DNA from: Craterostigma plantagineum
Taxonomy: Eukaryota; Streptophyta; Magnoliopsida; Lamiales; Linderniaceae
NCBI GenBank assembly: GCA_027422505.1
Contig: JAPQWV010000683.1
Coordinates: forward strand, 186,001-250,000
Direction of reading: 5' to 3'
DNA: 64,000 nt
Shown: one piece after another, positions 1-12,506 of the stretch
Layout of the letters: each line of letters begins with the position of its first letter
Position numbering within the stretch: position 1 is the stretch's first letter
The notes under the pieces: model-generated
Database searches by the model: none
Told to the model about the DNA's origin: nothing
What the model saw: only the letters and a program-made list of their open reading frames with translations
Position numbers and translations under genes: made by a program

Positions 1-798
1 TTCCTCGTGGAAAAGGTATCTGCTTCGGAACTATAATCTTTAATTGCTGAAAAGGCGACATCTTTGATGGCTAGTAATAATATTGAGCTTTCTATTATTC
101 AACCGACGAAAATTATCTTCCCCTTATCTGCATTTTAAGTGGAAGCAGACTGATCTCCTAAATTGATTTCTCTATGTTAATCACGCAGGCCTTAGAGCTG
201 AAGAAGCTTCAAACACCCCTTTATGAGTTCTTCAACTCATTAACCGTTGCAGTTGCTCCTAGTCCCGACAAGGAAAACGTTGCAAGCAATTGCAACTTAC
301 CACCAAAAAGTAAATCGCCCAACAAGGGCATCAGCAGACAGCTTTCTACCGCCATTGATGCCGAGCACAGCCCTAGTCCTGGTACACGTTCGAGACGCAT
401 ATCGAATATCGGTGATATAAATTTCACATCTTCCCAGGATGCTAGAGAAATTCTTCTAGAATCTAGAGATTCAGTTACTCCAAGGTAAGTTAATGCTCGT
501 TCTTTTTCCTTTTTTCTTTCAATGGTTTTTTTTATAATTCTGAACTATTTTTGCTGTCTTTGTAGGTTACAGAAGAAATGGGAAGAAGAACTTGTCCAAG
601 AACTCGAAAGAAAAAGAGGTAAGAAGCCATGATCTAGTCTATCATGGTCTTAGTTTTAAGATTGCCCAAAAAAAGATGAATGAATCTTTGGAGTTTCTTT
701 CAGAGCTAATGCGCTTGGCAGGAGCGGGAAAAACGTCGTCTCCCAATGATCGTCTTAAGCAGAAAGATCGTTCTAGGTTTGCCTCTCCGGGAAAATAA
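1..798 (+). CDS. NPK1/ANP-type MAPKKK, 3' end only (copy A)
   Basis: This is the C-terminal part of a mitogen-activated protein kinase kinase kinase; the gene is cut by the window start. Exons are the end of exon 14 (1-15), exon 15 (189-484), exon 16 (566-618) and exon 17 (704-798, stop TAA). The coding sequence is the same as in the complete gene at 28991-37717 and ends in the family's typical FASPGK tail. The [10 protein letters not shown] motif and Ser/Pro-rich linker are seen in exon 15. In NPK1 this C-terminal region binds the kinesin NACK1 at the cytokinetic phragmoplast; that role is family knowledge. Whether the missing 5' part also carries the retrotransposon is unknown. Confidence 0.9.
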
Positions 799-2938
799 AC
801 AAATGTGAGTCGTCGGTCTTTACATTTCGGTATGATGTTTCCTAGCTCCTGTTTCTTAAACAACATATATTATACATCCTCAGGGACAAAATCTCGGCCT
901 TAATGAAGGCCATAGTTGATATGAGCTGTATGTCCTCTCCTTTAAGCATAAGCATTTGAATGAGTGTGTAATTTTTGGTGCTTTCGTTGTTGAAAATAAA
1001 AACTTGGATGGCATGCATATATATCTCTATCTCTACAAGGAGGCTTGTATCTGTATACATTGTTACCTGCTATTCAATATTATCTCGAGTTTGGCTTTAC
1101 AGAAAGCAAAACATGCATTAGTTTGTTATTATCCTTATAACAGCAGCCAATGTATTTGACCAATTGCTATTGTACTTCGAATTTTATTGCACATAGATTA
1201 TACATTTTTTGATGACGCTGGTGGTGTATATAACAAGAACGTGGTTGTCTGAAGCAAATGTTTCCTAACAAGGAAACGCAAGTTTGAAAAACAGGACATT
1301 TCTTTACGTATTGGTACATTACGGCCAAGCATTAATAACACTACATGTGAACCCAGATTATTATTCTCATTTCAGTCCATACTATACTATTAATGTCCAG
1401 TGAAGTACTTTGACGAAATAATTTAAGTATTATGTCCTTTGTAATTAACGACACGAGTACTCAGGGGGGCCAAGACATTAATCCTATTGTCCCGCTAATA
1501 TAGTGAAACCCTACAAAGATCTAGCGTGAGTGTTATTGCATGAGATTTCAACATCACAAAAATAGTATCTACGATGTTTTCGCTCACGTGTGGAAAGCAT
1601 AATTAAAGGGAAAAAAGAAAATGAAGAGTGCATATGTACTAGATATTTCCTTTTTTTCATCTATGATAGCTAAATTCCCTATTCAATATTGTGCAACTTT
1701 CCACTTTCACGCTTTACCTTTCAATAGTATCGAATATCTCATGGATATTCCTTTCAATGAAACGTTAAACAAATAAAATAAATGAAACTCAGTGTATTTT
1801 TTGATTAAATTTTTATATCTTTTTATGATTGTTGTTTAACAACAAAAGACGATTAGAAGAAAAGCTATCGTCATCACAGTCTTGAACGGAGTACCAATCT
1901 ATTGACGATAATGTGAGTTTTATGTTCTATATAAGAAGAACATTTCAAATTCAAATAAGGTGAGTGAGAACTGAGAATTCTGGATATCCTTACTTACAAG
2001 TTACATGAATGGATAATAGAAGTCCACGATAATACATTAATATATATATATATATATAAATATATATATATTTAGCATTGCTAACTGCAATTATTGCATG
2101 TTTATTTTATTGCCATAACGTATGGCTATGAAATTCAAATGGGGACAATATATATTATTCACTGGACTTGCTTTCTCTATATTATCATGAACATCAGTGA
2201 CAAACGAAATGATTTAAATGCCAGCTTGGCCGTGTAACATTATTTTATTCGATTTGTTCTATTCGTTCTAGTTTGCATTCGCGGAATAATATAAAATTCG
2301 AAACTTCAAAAAAAAAAGATGTGAAAAAAAAAGATGTAGTCAATCAAATTTATGCTGCAGTGACTACTTTTAAATTTTCAACGTAAGGTAGCTTATGTGG
2401 CATTAATATATAATGGACCTAATTATGTCGCATGACATCATATATTTCCTATATTAATCAATTAAATATAACATATAGGCAGCATCCATGCGTACTCAAT
2501 GAAACACTAATATATCTCAATCAATCATCTTACTTACCTACAAACAAGAAGCGAAGTTGAGTTCCCAAGTCTAAGGTATGTATGCAAGGACTAGGTCGAT
2601 TTTTCTCAAAGAAATTCCAATATTTTCCTCGGAACCCACATATACGACGAACCGTATAACTGTTTAACATCATAATATAAAAAAACAACCAAGGATTTAA
2701 ACGAATTATAAACAGCTATATCTATGTGTATAATATTTTTCGTGTAAAAACTTGCGGTTATCGACGCGTTCACCACATAGAACTAACTTTTGTAATGAAA
2801 GCGCCGCTGTAGGATTTCAAAATCTAAGCAATCCGATTTGATAAACACAAAAACTTAGTAATTGTATTACTAACATACATACTAAGTGTGCAGATGGGTT
2901 CGGTTCGAAAAACAGATACCAAATATGAGTTCAGGGCG

Positions 2939-3153
2939 AAAAACCGAGTCGGTCAACTGTCGGTCAACGCGGTCAACTGTCTGTCAACCTGGTCTCGGTC
3001 TGGTCGGACTGGGCTGGACTAGTCCGATCTCGGTCTGGACGGATCTGGTCTCAGACTGACTGGTCGGTCCTGGAACTGGACTGACTGGTCTCGGCCTGTA
3101 CTGGTCCGATCAATGACTGGTCAGGTCAATGACTAGATTGACCGGTCAACTAT
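2939..3153. repeat. Degenerate GGTC/ACTGG-rich tract with W-box cores (copy A)
   Basis: The tract is built from imperfect TGGTC, GGTCAAC and GACTGG words. GGTCAA, the reverse complement of the WRKY core TTGACC, occurs at about 2951, 2962, 2971, 3124 and 3143, and a TGTCAA near 2982. It may be a decayed tandem array or a transposon end; the regulatory meaning is speculative. Confidence 0.55.
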
Positions 3154-3680
3154 TCTTTTCTCCCTCAATTTCAAAACTCAAAACAGCTTTTTCTTCGTAT
3201 TCTTTTTCTTCTTTCTTCATATAGATTGAGGGCCTCTCCTAGGGATTCTCTCACTTGAAATCTTCCAGCAAGCCGCCACAAAAAAAAAAAAGTTTTCTAC
3301 CCCATCCTCCATTAATGGAGGTGGGGGAGATCTTTGTTTTTCTTCTCTTCATTTTTCAGTTTTTCGTTCTCTTTTTCTCGTTTTTGTTTCAATAAGGCGC
3401 GACAAACTCCACCTCTGCTCGGCCATTCCTGCCAGTCACGCCAGCTTCCGCCGACCGCGCCCTCCACCTCCACCTCCACCGCCACCACCGTCTATGGCTC
3501 AGGGCAAGGGTGCTAGACCACCCACCTCCTCGCCACGCCTCCTCTGCGTCTCGATCTACCAGCCCACCGCCTCACCTCAGGTCCTGTTTGAGGCGACCCG
3601 CCAGTCTGCAGCCGTCTCTACCTCCCGTACGTCCCCCGACCATCCTATCTTTCGCTCGGCCCTTTAGGGTCGTGGCGTTT

Positions 3681-3790
3681 TCTCCTCGGGGGAGTTTTCT
3701 CCTCTTTGTAGGAGTTTCTCTCCTCTTTGTAGGAGTTTTTCTCCCCTTAGTGGGAGCGTATCCCCTCCCTCGTGGGAGTGTCCCATCGGG
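3681..3790. repeat. Tandem ~21-bp units with CTCC/GGAG arms (copy A)
   Basis: Five consecutive units share the plan TTTCTCC-(about 6 nt)-GGAG, for example CTCCTCTTTGTAGGAG, so each unit is a small inverted repeat that could fold as a hairpin. The units diverge progressively to the right. The stretch sits in a GC- and CT-rich segment that ends in an A-run near 3941-3949, which hints at a retroposed transcript, but no target duplication was found. Confidence 0.5.
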
Positions 3791-4069
3791 GTTTCTTTTT
3801 CCCTTTTTGGTTTTTGAACGGACATGTGCTATCATCGGTCGTTACGCAATAGAAATTGTCAAATTTGCTGTATCTTTTTTTATTGTTGCTCTATTGTAAT
3901 TTGTGTCCATTTGGATGAATGAAATGAAATCTAACGTTAAAAAAAAACTGTTGACTGGTGTACAAGCCTTCTACTGCAGCAACAGGTACAAACAGAAAAA
4001 GCTGACAGTATTGACCAAGTCAACAAACGCTTCCAACGACTATATTAATGAGTCCAACGTCTATATCAA

Positions 4070-4901
4070 TGTGAGAAAGCCTATAAATACAACAGTGAAA
4101 GACAGAAACAACCAAGGATCCTAGAGCAAACAAGCACATATTCATAGAGAGATCCAAGAGAGAAGAACAAATGCTAAGAGCACAAAATCGAGAGAGATCT
4201 TCCAAGTCTGTGGGTTACAAAAGAGAGAGCTACAACGTTCAAACCCACACACCTCACTCACACATTAGAGAGATGAGTTTAAGTATATTAGTTGAGTGAG
4301 AGTATTAGCAGTTAGCACATGAACGATAAACAAGTGTATGTAGTCTCCGCACCGAGATAAGAAAGAATGGTGCCGTCTTAGCTTAGAGACGTAAAAGATC
4401 AAAGCGTGTTGTGAGGTTGCGGCCTACAACGTTGTGGTGACTAGGAGTTTAGTTAGCGGGTATAGCCGTGGGGGTTATACGTGTGAGTCTAGCTATGTAG
4501 GTTATACGACGGGGGTTGTATCGCAAATCTTCTAGTATAGCATTCCTTGCGGAGAAGGGGGAGACGTATGAGTATTTAGACTCCGAATTTCCATAACAAA
4601 TATTGTGTCTCTTCTCCTACAAACCAAAACCACACACACTCCAAATACCCACACTCAAGGTGTTCGACAAAATGCCCCAACCACCTCCATACACCAAAGT
4701 CCGACCAAATCACCCACATACACAAACGGTCACACATAGTTCACATAGTATTCCGCACTTGGCCATAGTATTCCGCACTTGGCCTTGATTGAGGATTGAG
4801 AACCGGTTTCACTCTCTAACCGGACGTGAAACCCAATAATGAGTGAAAAATGGTGACCGATGTTATTCACCCCCTCTAACACCCGGTCCACGATCCTAAC
4901 A
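4070..4901 (+). mobile_element. Possible LTR-derived segment (copy A)
   Basis: A TATA-like CCTATAAATA at about 4079 is followed by a purine-rich leader and a long non-coding stretch ending in a CACCCCCTCTAACACC...GATCCTAACA segment, which resembles the 3' end of plant copia LTRs. No matching TG start or target-site duplication could be located, so the limits are approximate and it may be only a fragment. Confidence 0.3.
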
Positions 4902-5792
4902 GATGCATTAGAGCATCTCCAACCGAACATCCTCATAATTTGAGGTAAATTTACTCCAACCGAACACCAAACGTAAACCCAAAATGCGTTTGATACATCT
5001 CTCTCATCGTTTGGACGCATCTATGCGTCTGGAGCGGTTACTATGCGAATGATCATTGCTAATTTGCATTAAAGTACTTTATTTCTGTCATATTATTACA
5101 GTGTGTCAGACAGAAGTAGATGTCAGACAAAAGATGAAAAAGATTGTCAGTGTAGAATCGTAAAGACGATGGATGGTTTTGGTTACCCTTCAACGCTTCA
5201 ATGTAGAATCATATAGATCTTGTTATATTATTCGACGAGGGTATATATAAGTAGATAAGCTTGTTATATTATTCGACGATGGTTTTTATAAGTATAATGA
5301 TATTAATTTTATTAATTTTTGTGATTAAATCTAAAATAATTTTTGGTCTAATTTGTGAAGTAAAATCTGTGGATAGATTGAAATTTGTAATAATTGGTGT
5401 GGAAGTGAATATTACAAAATGGTCTTTTGAGTTTGAGAACGTGTTGAACGATTGGAGAAGAATTACTGCATTGAGCTTGAGTATGCATTTGCATTTGATA
5501 ATGCGTTTTTCGGTTGAAAATGGTCTTAACGTTGCTGATATTCCATATCTGGTCTTCAATTTGTTCATTTTGTGTAATTAAAAAATGACTTACCTTATAA
5601 TATACGAAATCACAATCATATCATATGAAAACAATACCGCAATTCGAGCACTCAAATACAAAGACCCTTCATACAAATCACAAACCACCGCTCATAAAGA
5701 AAAACGGAAGTAAGAAAGAAAATTACAGACCCATAAGCTAAATAAAATAGATAATAATATTTAATAACCGTAATAATATAATACGGATAAAA

Positions 5793-6452
5793 TTAAGAAG
5801 TGGCAATCCAAAGAGAAGGCTTATTCCAATGATTATCATCACTCCTATTATTATTACCACCATGCCCTTGTCCACCGTCTTTGCACCTACTCATCCTTTT
5901 ATACTTGCCATCGCCGCCGACATCTTTCTCAAGCTCATCGCCGCCGCAAACCCCTTCACTAGGCGGCCCATTCACTTCCTCCACCACCTCATCCCCTCCG
6001 CCTCCGCAACCCTCCTCCACGGCGCCCCCGAGCTCCTCCGCCGTAGAGTTCAAGAAGCAAAGCCTCAGCCTCCCACCGCTCCTCTCCGCCAGCAAAACGC
6101 CGCCGTTCGTCAAAGGCCTCTCCACAGCCTCGACGACGAGCCTCCCTTTCTCTCTAACCATCACAACCTTCAAAGAATTCGAACCCCTCATTGTAGTCAA
6201 CGGCGGCGGAAAACTGCTGCTTCTTATTCTGCTATCGACCTTCTTTTTCCTCGTCACAGTTGTTCTCTCCTCGCAGGGGCTATTCTGTAATTTCGACACT
6301 TTCGAGGGTTCTTGGACAGAATCGCCGCCGCCGCCTATGAAGATTGTTTCTGTCCCAGTTTCACTTCCGAGGCTCTCAGTGCATAGTTCGAGGGACTTTA
6401 GGCTGAGTCTTGTTGTAAGAGAATTGTAGGGTTTTGTGGTGATCGAAGACAT
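5793..6452 (-). CDS. FANTASTIC FOUR (FAF)-like protein (copy A)
   Basis: This is an intronless 219-residue protein. The central block, about residues 78-133, has the FAF-domain layout: FPPPLTTMRGS, then a GRLVVEAVE strand, then LLAERSGGRLRLCFL. It is followed by an acidic, glycine-rich segment and a charged tail with GGQGHGGNNN. In Arabidopsis, FAF proteins act in the shoot meristem and modulate WUSCHEL/CLAVATA output; the subfamily here is not resolved. The N-terminus has no signal peptide or membrane segment. The reading frame is the same in both copies. Open frames on the other strand are shadows of its CCN-rich codons. Confidence 0.75.
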   Translation of the reverse strand: MSSITTKPYNSLTTRLSLKSLELCTESLGSETGTETIFIGGGGDSVQEPSKVSKLQNSPCEERTTVTRKKKVDSRIRSSSFPPPLTTMRGSNSLKVVMVREKGRLVVEAVERPLTNGGVLLAERSGGRLRLCFLNSTAEELGGAVEEGCGGGGDEVVEEVNGPPSEGVCGGDELEKDVGGDGKYKRMSRCKDGGQGHGGNNNRSDDNHWNKPSLWIATS

Positions 6453-9400
6453 CGTCTTTGTCGAGTTTTCGAATTTGTGAAGAAGGTGTGTTAGTTGATG
6501 ATTAGGGTTTCTTTGATCGTTAGTTTGAGTTCGAGGGTTTTGCAGGTTGTTTCTTGGGAATCAGAGGATGTAATAAAGCTTCTGCAGTGAGTAAGTTGAG
6601 GACGACATATGATTATATAGTTTTTCTTCAAGGGGGGTAAACAAAAGATGAAAAACAAAAACAATTTTGATAAAAAATAATATGGTTTTATATCGATATT
6701 ATGGAGAGAGTTGGGAGAAGGGATGGGAATTGTGTGAAGGATAAGCGAAGAGAAGTGTGTCAATTTGTAGTGCACGAAAAGGTGCTGATTGAGATCTTTC
6801 GATGTTGGGTGCTTGGAGCTTTTTTGCACCACTTGAATTGTTGTATAATGCAAAGTTTGTATATTATATTCTATAATATATATGGGCTTTCTCAATTATT
6901 GAATAAATCGTTGAGACGTGTGCTTCCATTTAGATAGCTGGAGAGAATGTAAGTAGAAGAAAGACACCGCTTTGGGATTTGAATCAACAATTTACTAAAT
7001 ATAGATGTATTAGATAAATATATACTCCCTCCAATTTATTTACATGTCGTTTTAGCTATTTAATTTTGTTTCTAATTAGTTGTCGTTTTACGGACTTCAA
7101 GACAAATATTTATCATAGTCCCACTTTTACCCTTTTAAATATTATTAATTGGAATATATTAAATAGTCTTAAGCACTTAATTAGGGATATATTAGACATT
7201 TTATTCTATTTCTTAATATGAGTGCAAAAACCTTAAACGACACCTAAAAAAAATCGGAGGGAGTATTACTTACTGGTATGTGAATGGTCAATAGTTGATG
7301 ATTATATTTCAATCGTTCATTGTCAATTCTGATTAGTGAGTGATTTTTCCCCAAGTACGGATATGGACATTCGAATTTTCTCTATTTTGTGATCCATGTT
7401 AGAAGTTTCATCTAGTCCAAAATGGAAGCTTCATACATTATAGCGAGAGTCAATGTATGATACTCAAAGTGCTTTTAGCGCAATCCATAAATCTCTATTT
7501 TTACGCTAATTTTTACTCCAACTCATTAACTCTATTTTTACACAAAAATCAAATTCCTATTTATTGTGATCGTAATTGACTTATTAAACTTTACATGATT
7601 AAAATGTCAATATATTATAAGTATTAATATTTAAAAATTAAATAAATTATAAAATCGGCATATATTTAATAATAACTTTATTAAGTAAGAGAAAAATATC
7701 AATAAATAAACGAATATTATTTTTACTTCTATTATTATAAAATATCAATTATTTTAAACATTATTAAAATATTTTTTATTAGTTAAATATACTCTAGATC
7801 TAGATTGTCTACGCTCATCAACACAATATTTGTGTTAAGTATATATAGAGTTTTATTGGAGTAGAAAGTACATTATGTTTATGTTTAACATAAAAATTAA
7901 ATATCATTGGAGATGCTCTTAAACACGGTAATATAATGAGACAAACGTTGTGTATTTTTAAAGAAAGACCTTTATATTGAGACAAACGTCGTTATAGCAT
8001 ACAAGGCTTGAATTTTCCTTGTGTTGTCAAACTATTGATAGAACAAAATTACTCGTCCGCAAGGGATATAATATTTTCATATTAATGTAATGGCCTCTGT
8101 TTTGAACTCTTTGACTTTTATTGTTCGATACTTAGGTTGAGATATATAGAACATAGGATCAGTTCCGCTTGAAGTTAACGTCGTACTATGATTGCACGTC
8201 GAAGTTCAAATTTATTGACTAAATTTTGTTGTTATTGTAGGAAAAAACTACTTCATTTGGGAAAAAAAGAAAAACAATATAAAGAATCTTGCAAACAAAT
8301 TAGCCAGCATGTGATGGGTGGTTAAGCACTAGCAGCATATATGCGTCATTTACGCAATTTCGAAACATGTTGATATTCTTACAAGAACAAAAGGAAAAGT
8401 AGAATATTTTCTTTCGACGGGACATTTTTTATTTTATATAGTAGCATGTAAGTCGCCTCACTGTAATGATACATTCAGCGATTTCGTCATTGTACGGGCA
8501 CCACTTAGAAAAAAGCAAGTCAAGTATTTGATCCCATCTCGATTTTCTTATTTTGATTTCTCATAAATATGTATAATTATCCGTTTATCTCTTGTAACCA
8601 AAAAAACACAGCTTTGGTTTACTACAAGTTGATCCGCTCCTTCAGGGATAAGGAAACCAATATTTCAACCAATTTCAGCTTCAGCTCATCTCAAGACATA
8701 TATTAGCACTTGACGACGTCACCTTATCACTTACATATATTAATTGCAGATTCTTAATCACGACAGCACCATATTCGAATAAACGCGACGGACATCTTAA
8801 AAAAATTAAAGTGCTCCTAAACTCCTAATTACGTACTAAAAAGTAATAAACAAGTCTTAGTTAACCTTTGGAAACTCTAAACGATAACGCTTTTTTTTAA
8901 GTTCAAGTAGAATGAAGTAAAGGTATCTCCTTTGCAACTGATACTGTATATTAATATTTTATATAAATGGGAGTATTATTTTTATTTATTTAGGTCAGCT
9001 CACTAAAACAGCTACGAGACAATTATCTTTTAACTTTGAAGCATAAAAAGATACCATCTGTCTTTGCGTAATCACTTTTAACTGATTAGACCCTTAAAAA
9101 AAGGTTTATAACGTAACACAACACACATATACATATTTTCCAGTGTTTACTTTTTCATTTTTTTTTAATAAAAGATAATTACGGCCAAAATGGATATGAA
9201 CAACTTGCACCAGAATCCATATGAAGATGAATAATGGTTTTTCAATAATTAATAGGCTGCAGAATAATATAATAAAGTGATGGCGTGATTACGTCATATT
9301 TCTTTTTCGAATATCTAATTTTAGGATCAATAGGTAAAGAATCTACATATTGACCACCATGTTAATGCCACCTTTTTCACTTTCTGTTGTATAAACTACT

Positions 9401-10568
9401 CACATTATTGTATCAAGTTATTATTATTTTTTTAATGACATCACAAAACCTAGTATCCATTGTTCAAATCGCATAGAAAATATTAATTTGGAAGTAAATA
9501 ATATTACCTATTTCCGTAATCCTAAAATAGGTTGAGAACTAGAGGTTCAGGTTAAATTTCCCTATTTAATAATCTCAAGAGGTAATTGTTGGAATTGTTA
9601 AGTTATTTAATTTATTCTTGAGCCCATGAAAACTTTTATTAGCTTAGAAGTTACAAGTTGACATCGAGGTATAGTACATACTAGGTTATTACTTAGCTTT
9701 GGAAAGGAGACAACTAATGTTCAGATCAGATACCATTCATGGCATCTCAAAAGCTTTGAATTCGAGTTAAGAATATGATAAAAAGTATCCACTAATATTA
9801 ATTAAGTGTTATTTGCCACACATACATTTTCACTCCTCTAACACTTTACGGTTTTATGCTTTCTTATTGAAACGTAAACTTGAATTTACATTTGAAATTC
9901 CATGCAAGTCCTACCGTTTCTTTTGAATGATTAAAGCACCCATAAAGAAAATAAAAAAACAAATAAAAATAACTGAAACGAAGTTGGCTACATATTGCGT
10001 TAAAAATTATGATATGCTTTGAAAATTAGAATATACGGGGTGGTATTTGGAAGTTATGAAATTGGTATAGAAGATAATATTTCAAGAGTATTCTTTCGAA
10101 TAACGATTCGCATAAGTCTTATTGTATGATGTAGATTTACTCTACTTTTAAGTTTGAGAATTTGTGTTTGGGTGATGGACTTTGCGTAACTACGTAAACT
10201 GGAAGTAAGTATATCATTATCACGAAATCTAAAAAGGAAAAATAATAAAAATCCAACATATATCTAGAAGTAAGTGGGAAAACTTGACAAGATACAATAA
10301 TTCATATGAGCTATAATTAGTAAGGTTCAGAATATTGGTACTGAATTTCAGATACCAATAAATGTACACATCTGCTGATTGATGTACGTCATCTTAGCAT
10401 AGCATTGCTTTCATTTTTGTTGGGCTATGGTGTTTTGTAGCCCGTTGATTAGATGGGTCCCTATTGCTGATTCAATTTGATTAAGAAAAGCACATAATTT
10501 GCCGCTAATATTCTCAGAAAAAAAAAGAAGTTAAAATTTAGCTGGTTTTTTGATGAAGCTCTACTACC
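6453..10568. other. Intergenic between FAF-like and PPR (copy A)
   Basis: This is AT-rich sequence that includes the presumed divergent 5' flanks of FAF-like (-) and PPR (+). A Stowaway-like MITE occupies 7025-7263. Around 7440-7920 there is AT-rich sequence ending in ATTGGAGATGCTC, a common MITE-end motif, but I could not find its partner end. Nothing else is recognisable. Confidence 0.6.
7025..7263. mobile_element. Stowaway-like MITE, 239 bp (copy A)
   Basis: The element begins CTCCCTCC and ends GGAGGGAG, which are inverted repeats, and is flanked on both sides by TA (7023-7024 and 7264-7265). That is the signature of Tc1/mariner-type Stowaway MITEs. It has no coding capacity. The counterpart in copy B is one base longer. 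Confidence 0.8.
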
Positions 10569-12320
10569 ATGCGCACGAGCATGGTTCAGATTACGAGCAA
10601 GATATCAGCTCTAGGCAAATCTGGACAATTAACATGTGCCCGCAAGTTGTTCGACGAAATGTCCCACAGAGATACAATTGCGTGGAACGCAATGATCGTC
10701 TCGTACATGCATATGGGCTTCTTCCAAGAATCCCTGTCCTTGTTCGCCAGCATGAGGATCTGCGGTACGAAGTCTGATCATTTCACTTTCACTTCGCAGT
10801 TAAGCACGTGCTCAGGGTTGAGAGACGTTTTGCTCGGGCGAAGAGTTCACGGCATGGTGGTTGTCTCTGGTTTTGGTTCTTTCCTGCCCGTGAGTAACAC
10901 AATCATCGACATGTATGGCAAGTGCTTGATCCCCGACGATGCTAGCAAAGTGTTTGAGGAGATGGGGTCGAAGAACGAAGTGTCGTGGTGTTCGATGCTC
11001 TTTGCGTTTGTCAATTCTGATCTCCTCGATGCATCACGTGAACTTTTGGAAAATATGCCAAGGCGAGTATTAGTTGCATGGAATACTGTGATTGCTGGCT
11101 TTGGAAAGTTAGGAGAAGTTGAAATGTGCTTAGATTTGTTTAAGAAAATGTCAGAAGATTCTTGCAAGCCCGACAAATTTACCCTAAGTGCAGTTATGAG
11201 CTGCTGTGCTGAGTCGATCGAGCCATTTTCTGGTCTTATAATGCACGCTTTCATACTGAAAAGTGGCTGGAGCTCAGCCGTGGAGGTTAACAATTCAATC
11301 CTCAGTTTCTACACAAGGTACGGCGAACACAAAGAGGTATTAACTGCAGTCGAAGCTTTCACTACATTGAACGACATTTCTTGGACTGCGATCATCGATG
11401 CTTACATGAGCGTAGGCAATCTCGAGAAAGCCCTTTCATTCTTTCAACATTTGCCCGAGAAGAACCTCAAAACATGGACATCGATGATCTCAGGCTACTG
11501 CAGAAACGGGCGCGCAGAAAATGCCTTGAAGTTCTTCGTCGAAATGGCTTCAAGTAACGTTCTTCGACCAGACGATGTTTTGTTTGGAGCTGTCTTACAC
11601 GCGTGCTCTAACATGGCAACGTTAGGGCACGGTAGAATGCTCCATGCTTACGTCTTAAAGTCTGGCCTTCACAGCTTTGCTTACGCAGGCAATGGCCTCG
11701 TAAACATGTACGGTAAGTGTGGGGACATTCTTGATTCTAACCAAGCTTTTCATGACATAGCTCAGAAGGACATCATCTCATGGAACACATTGCTGTTCGT
11801 TTTGGGACTCCATGGACACCACGTAGGAGCTCTATCTGTTGTAGAACAGATGATGAATTCTAACATCAAGCCAGATAAAGTAACCTTCGTAGGACTACTA
11901 ATGACTTGTAGCCACATGGGGATGATCGAAGAGGGCCTTCGCTGCTTCGAAACGATGAGCTCAGTTTATGGAATTTCGCCCGAAATCGATCATGTAGCTT
12001 GCGTCGTGGACATGCTTTGTCGGGCTGGAGATTTGGACAGGGCTAAGGAGTTTGCTTACGAATATGTCCAATCGAGTTGTCTACCGTTGAGCGCCATGGA
12101 GACTCTCATGGGATCGTATGTTTATTCTTCTTCTTCTCAGCAGTTAGGTGAAGAGGTAAAGGATTCGGAGCGTAATTGGGATGAGATGAGATGTGTTTTG
12201 CTTTCGAATATGTACTGTGAGACGGGTCAGTGGAGAAGAGCGCAGGCCATTAGGGAATCGATGGTTCGTCGAGGAATCAAGAAAACGCCGGGTTTCAGTT
12301 GGGTTGAGGTTAGGAACTAA
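10569..12320 (+). CDS. PLS-class pentatricopeptide repeat protein (copy A, intact)
   Basis: This is an intronless 583-residue PPR protein, a helical-repeat RNA-binding protein that normally acts in mitochondria or plastids. Repeats are visible from about residue 8 (ARKLFDEM, IAWNAMI) to about 480, with recurrent units such as WTSMISGYCRNGRAENALKF and GNGLVNMYGKCG. The C-terminus has an E-type domain (VLLSNMYCETGQW, then KKTPGFSWVEV) and stops two residues later, with no DYW domain. It most resembles the Arabidopsis At2g36980 type from memory of that family. No obvious organelle transit peptide precedes the first repeat. An ATG at 10550 is in another frame. Its copy-B partner is frameshifted. 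Confidence 0.88.
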   Translation: MRTSMVQITSKISALGKSGQLTCARKLFDEMSHRDTIAWNAMIVSYMHMGFFQESLSLFASMRICGTKSDHFTFTSQLSTCSGLRDVLLGRRVHGMVVVSGFGSFLPVSNTIIDMYGKCLIPDDASKVFEEMGSKNEVSWCSMLFAFVNSDLLDASRELLENMPRRVLVAWNTVIAGFGKLGEVEMCLDLFKKMSEDSCKPDKFTLSAVMSCCAESIEPFSGLIMHAFILKSGWSSAVEVNNSILSFYTRYGEHKEVLTAVEAFTTLNDISWTAIIDAYMSVGNLEKALSFFQHLPEKNLKTWTSMISGYCRNGRAENALKFFVEMASSNVLRPDDVLFGAVLHACSNMATLGHGRMLHAYVLKSGLHSFAYAGNGLVNMYGKCGDILDSNQAFHDIAQKDIISWNTLLFVLGLHGHHVGALSVVEQMMNSNIKPDKVTFVGLLMTCSHMGMIEEGLRCFETMSSVYGISPEIDHVACVVDMLCRAGDLDRAKEFAYEYVQSSCLPLSAMETLMGSYVYSSSSQQLGEEVKDSERNWDEMRCVLLSNMYCETGQWRRAQAIRESMVRRGIKKTPGFSWVEVRN

Positions 12321-12506
12321 CTAACGAATCTGCTCTGCTTTGTACTGTGTGATTAAGGTGTTTGTTTGTAAGAAGTTTATTACAGTCTTGAATTGACATT
12401 ATTAGAAATGATCCCCATGCAGGTGGGATGTCTGCCCAGGTTGTAATTGAATTTAAAGTAGTTATATCATACAAAATATAGTCGTCTCATTGTCGCACAT
12501 ACAAAG

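Larger units (their letters stand above)
799..5792. other. Intergenic, transposon- and repeat-derived (copy A)
   Basis: No gene is supported between the MAPKKK stop and FAF-like. The stretch holds the MAPKKK 3' flank, a TA microsatellite near 2040-2071, a GGTC-rich tract, a run of about 21-bp hairpin-like units, an LTR-like segment, and a 20-bp tandem pair (4744-4763 and 4764-4783). A GAGCATCTCCAACC motif near 4912, common at MITE ends, starts a weakly inverted-repeat segment reaching about 5535. The proline-rich open frames near 3334-3899 are low complexity and I do not call them. Confidence 0.6.

Noticed and set aside
3334..3899. Proline-rich open frames
   Set aside because: They are low complexity, run through the hairpin-unit array and differ in length between copies because of indels. 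No domain is seen.
5829..6429. Two plus-strand open frames of 153 and 182 residues
   Set aside because: They are antisense to the FAF-like gene and are Pro/Ser-rich because of its codon composition.
10550..10777. Alternative start for the PPR gene
   Set aside because: It is in a different frame from the PPR repeats and ends after 75 codons.
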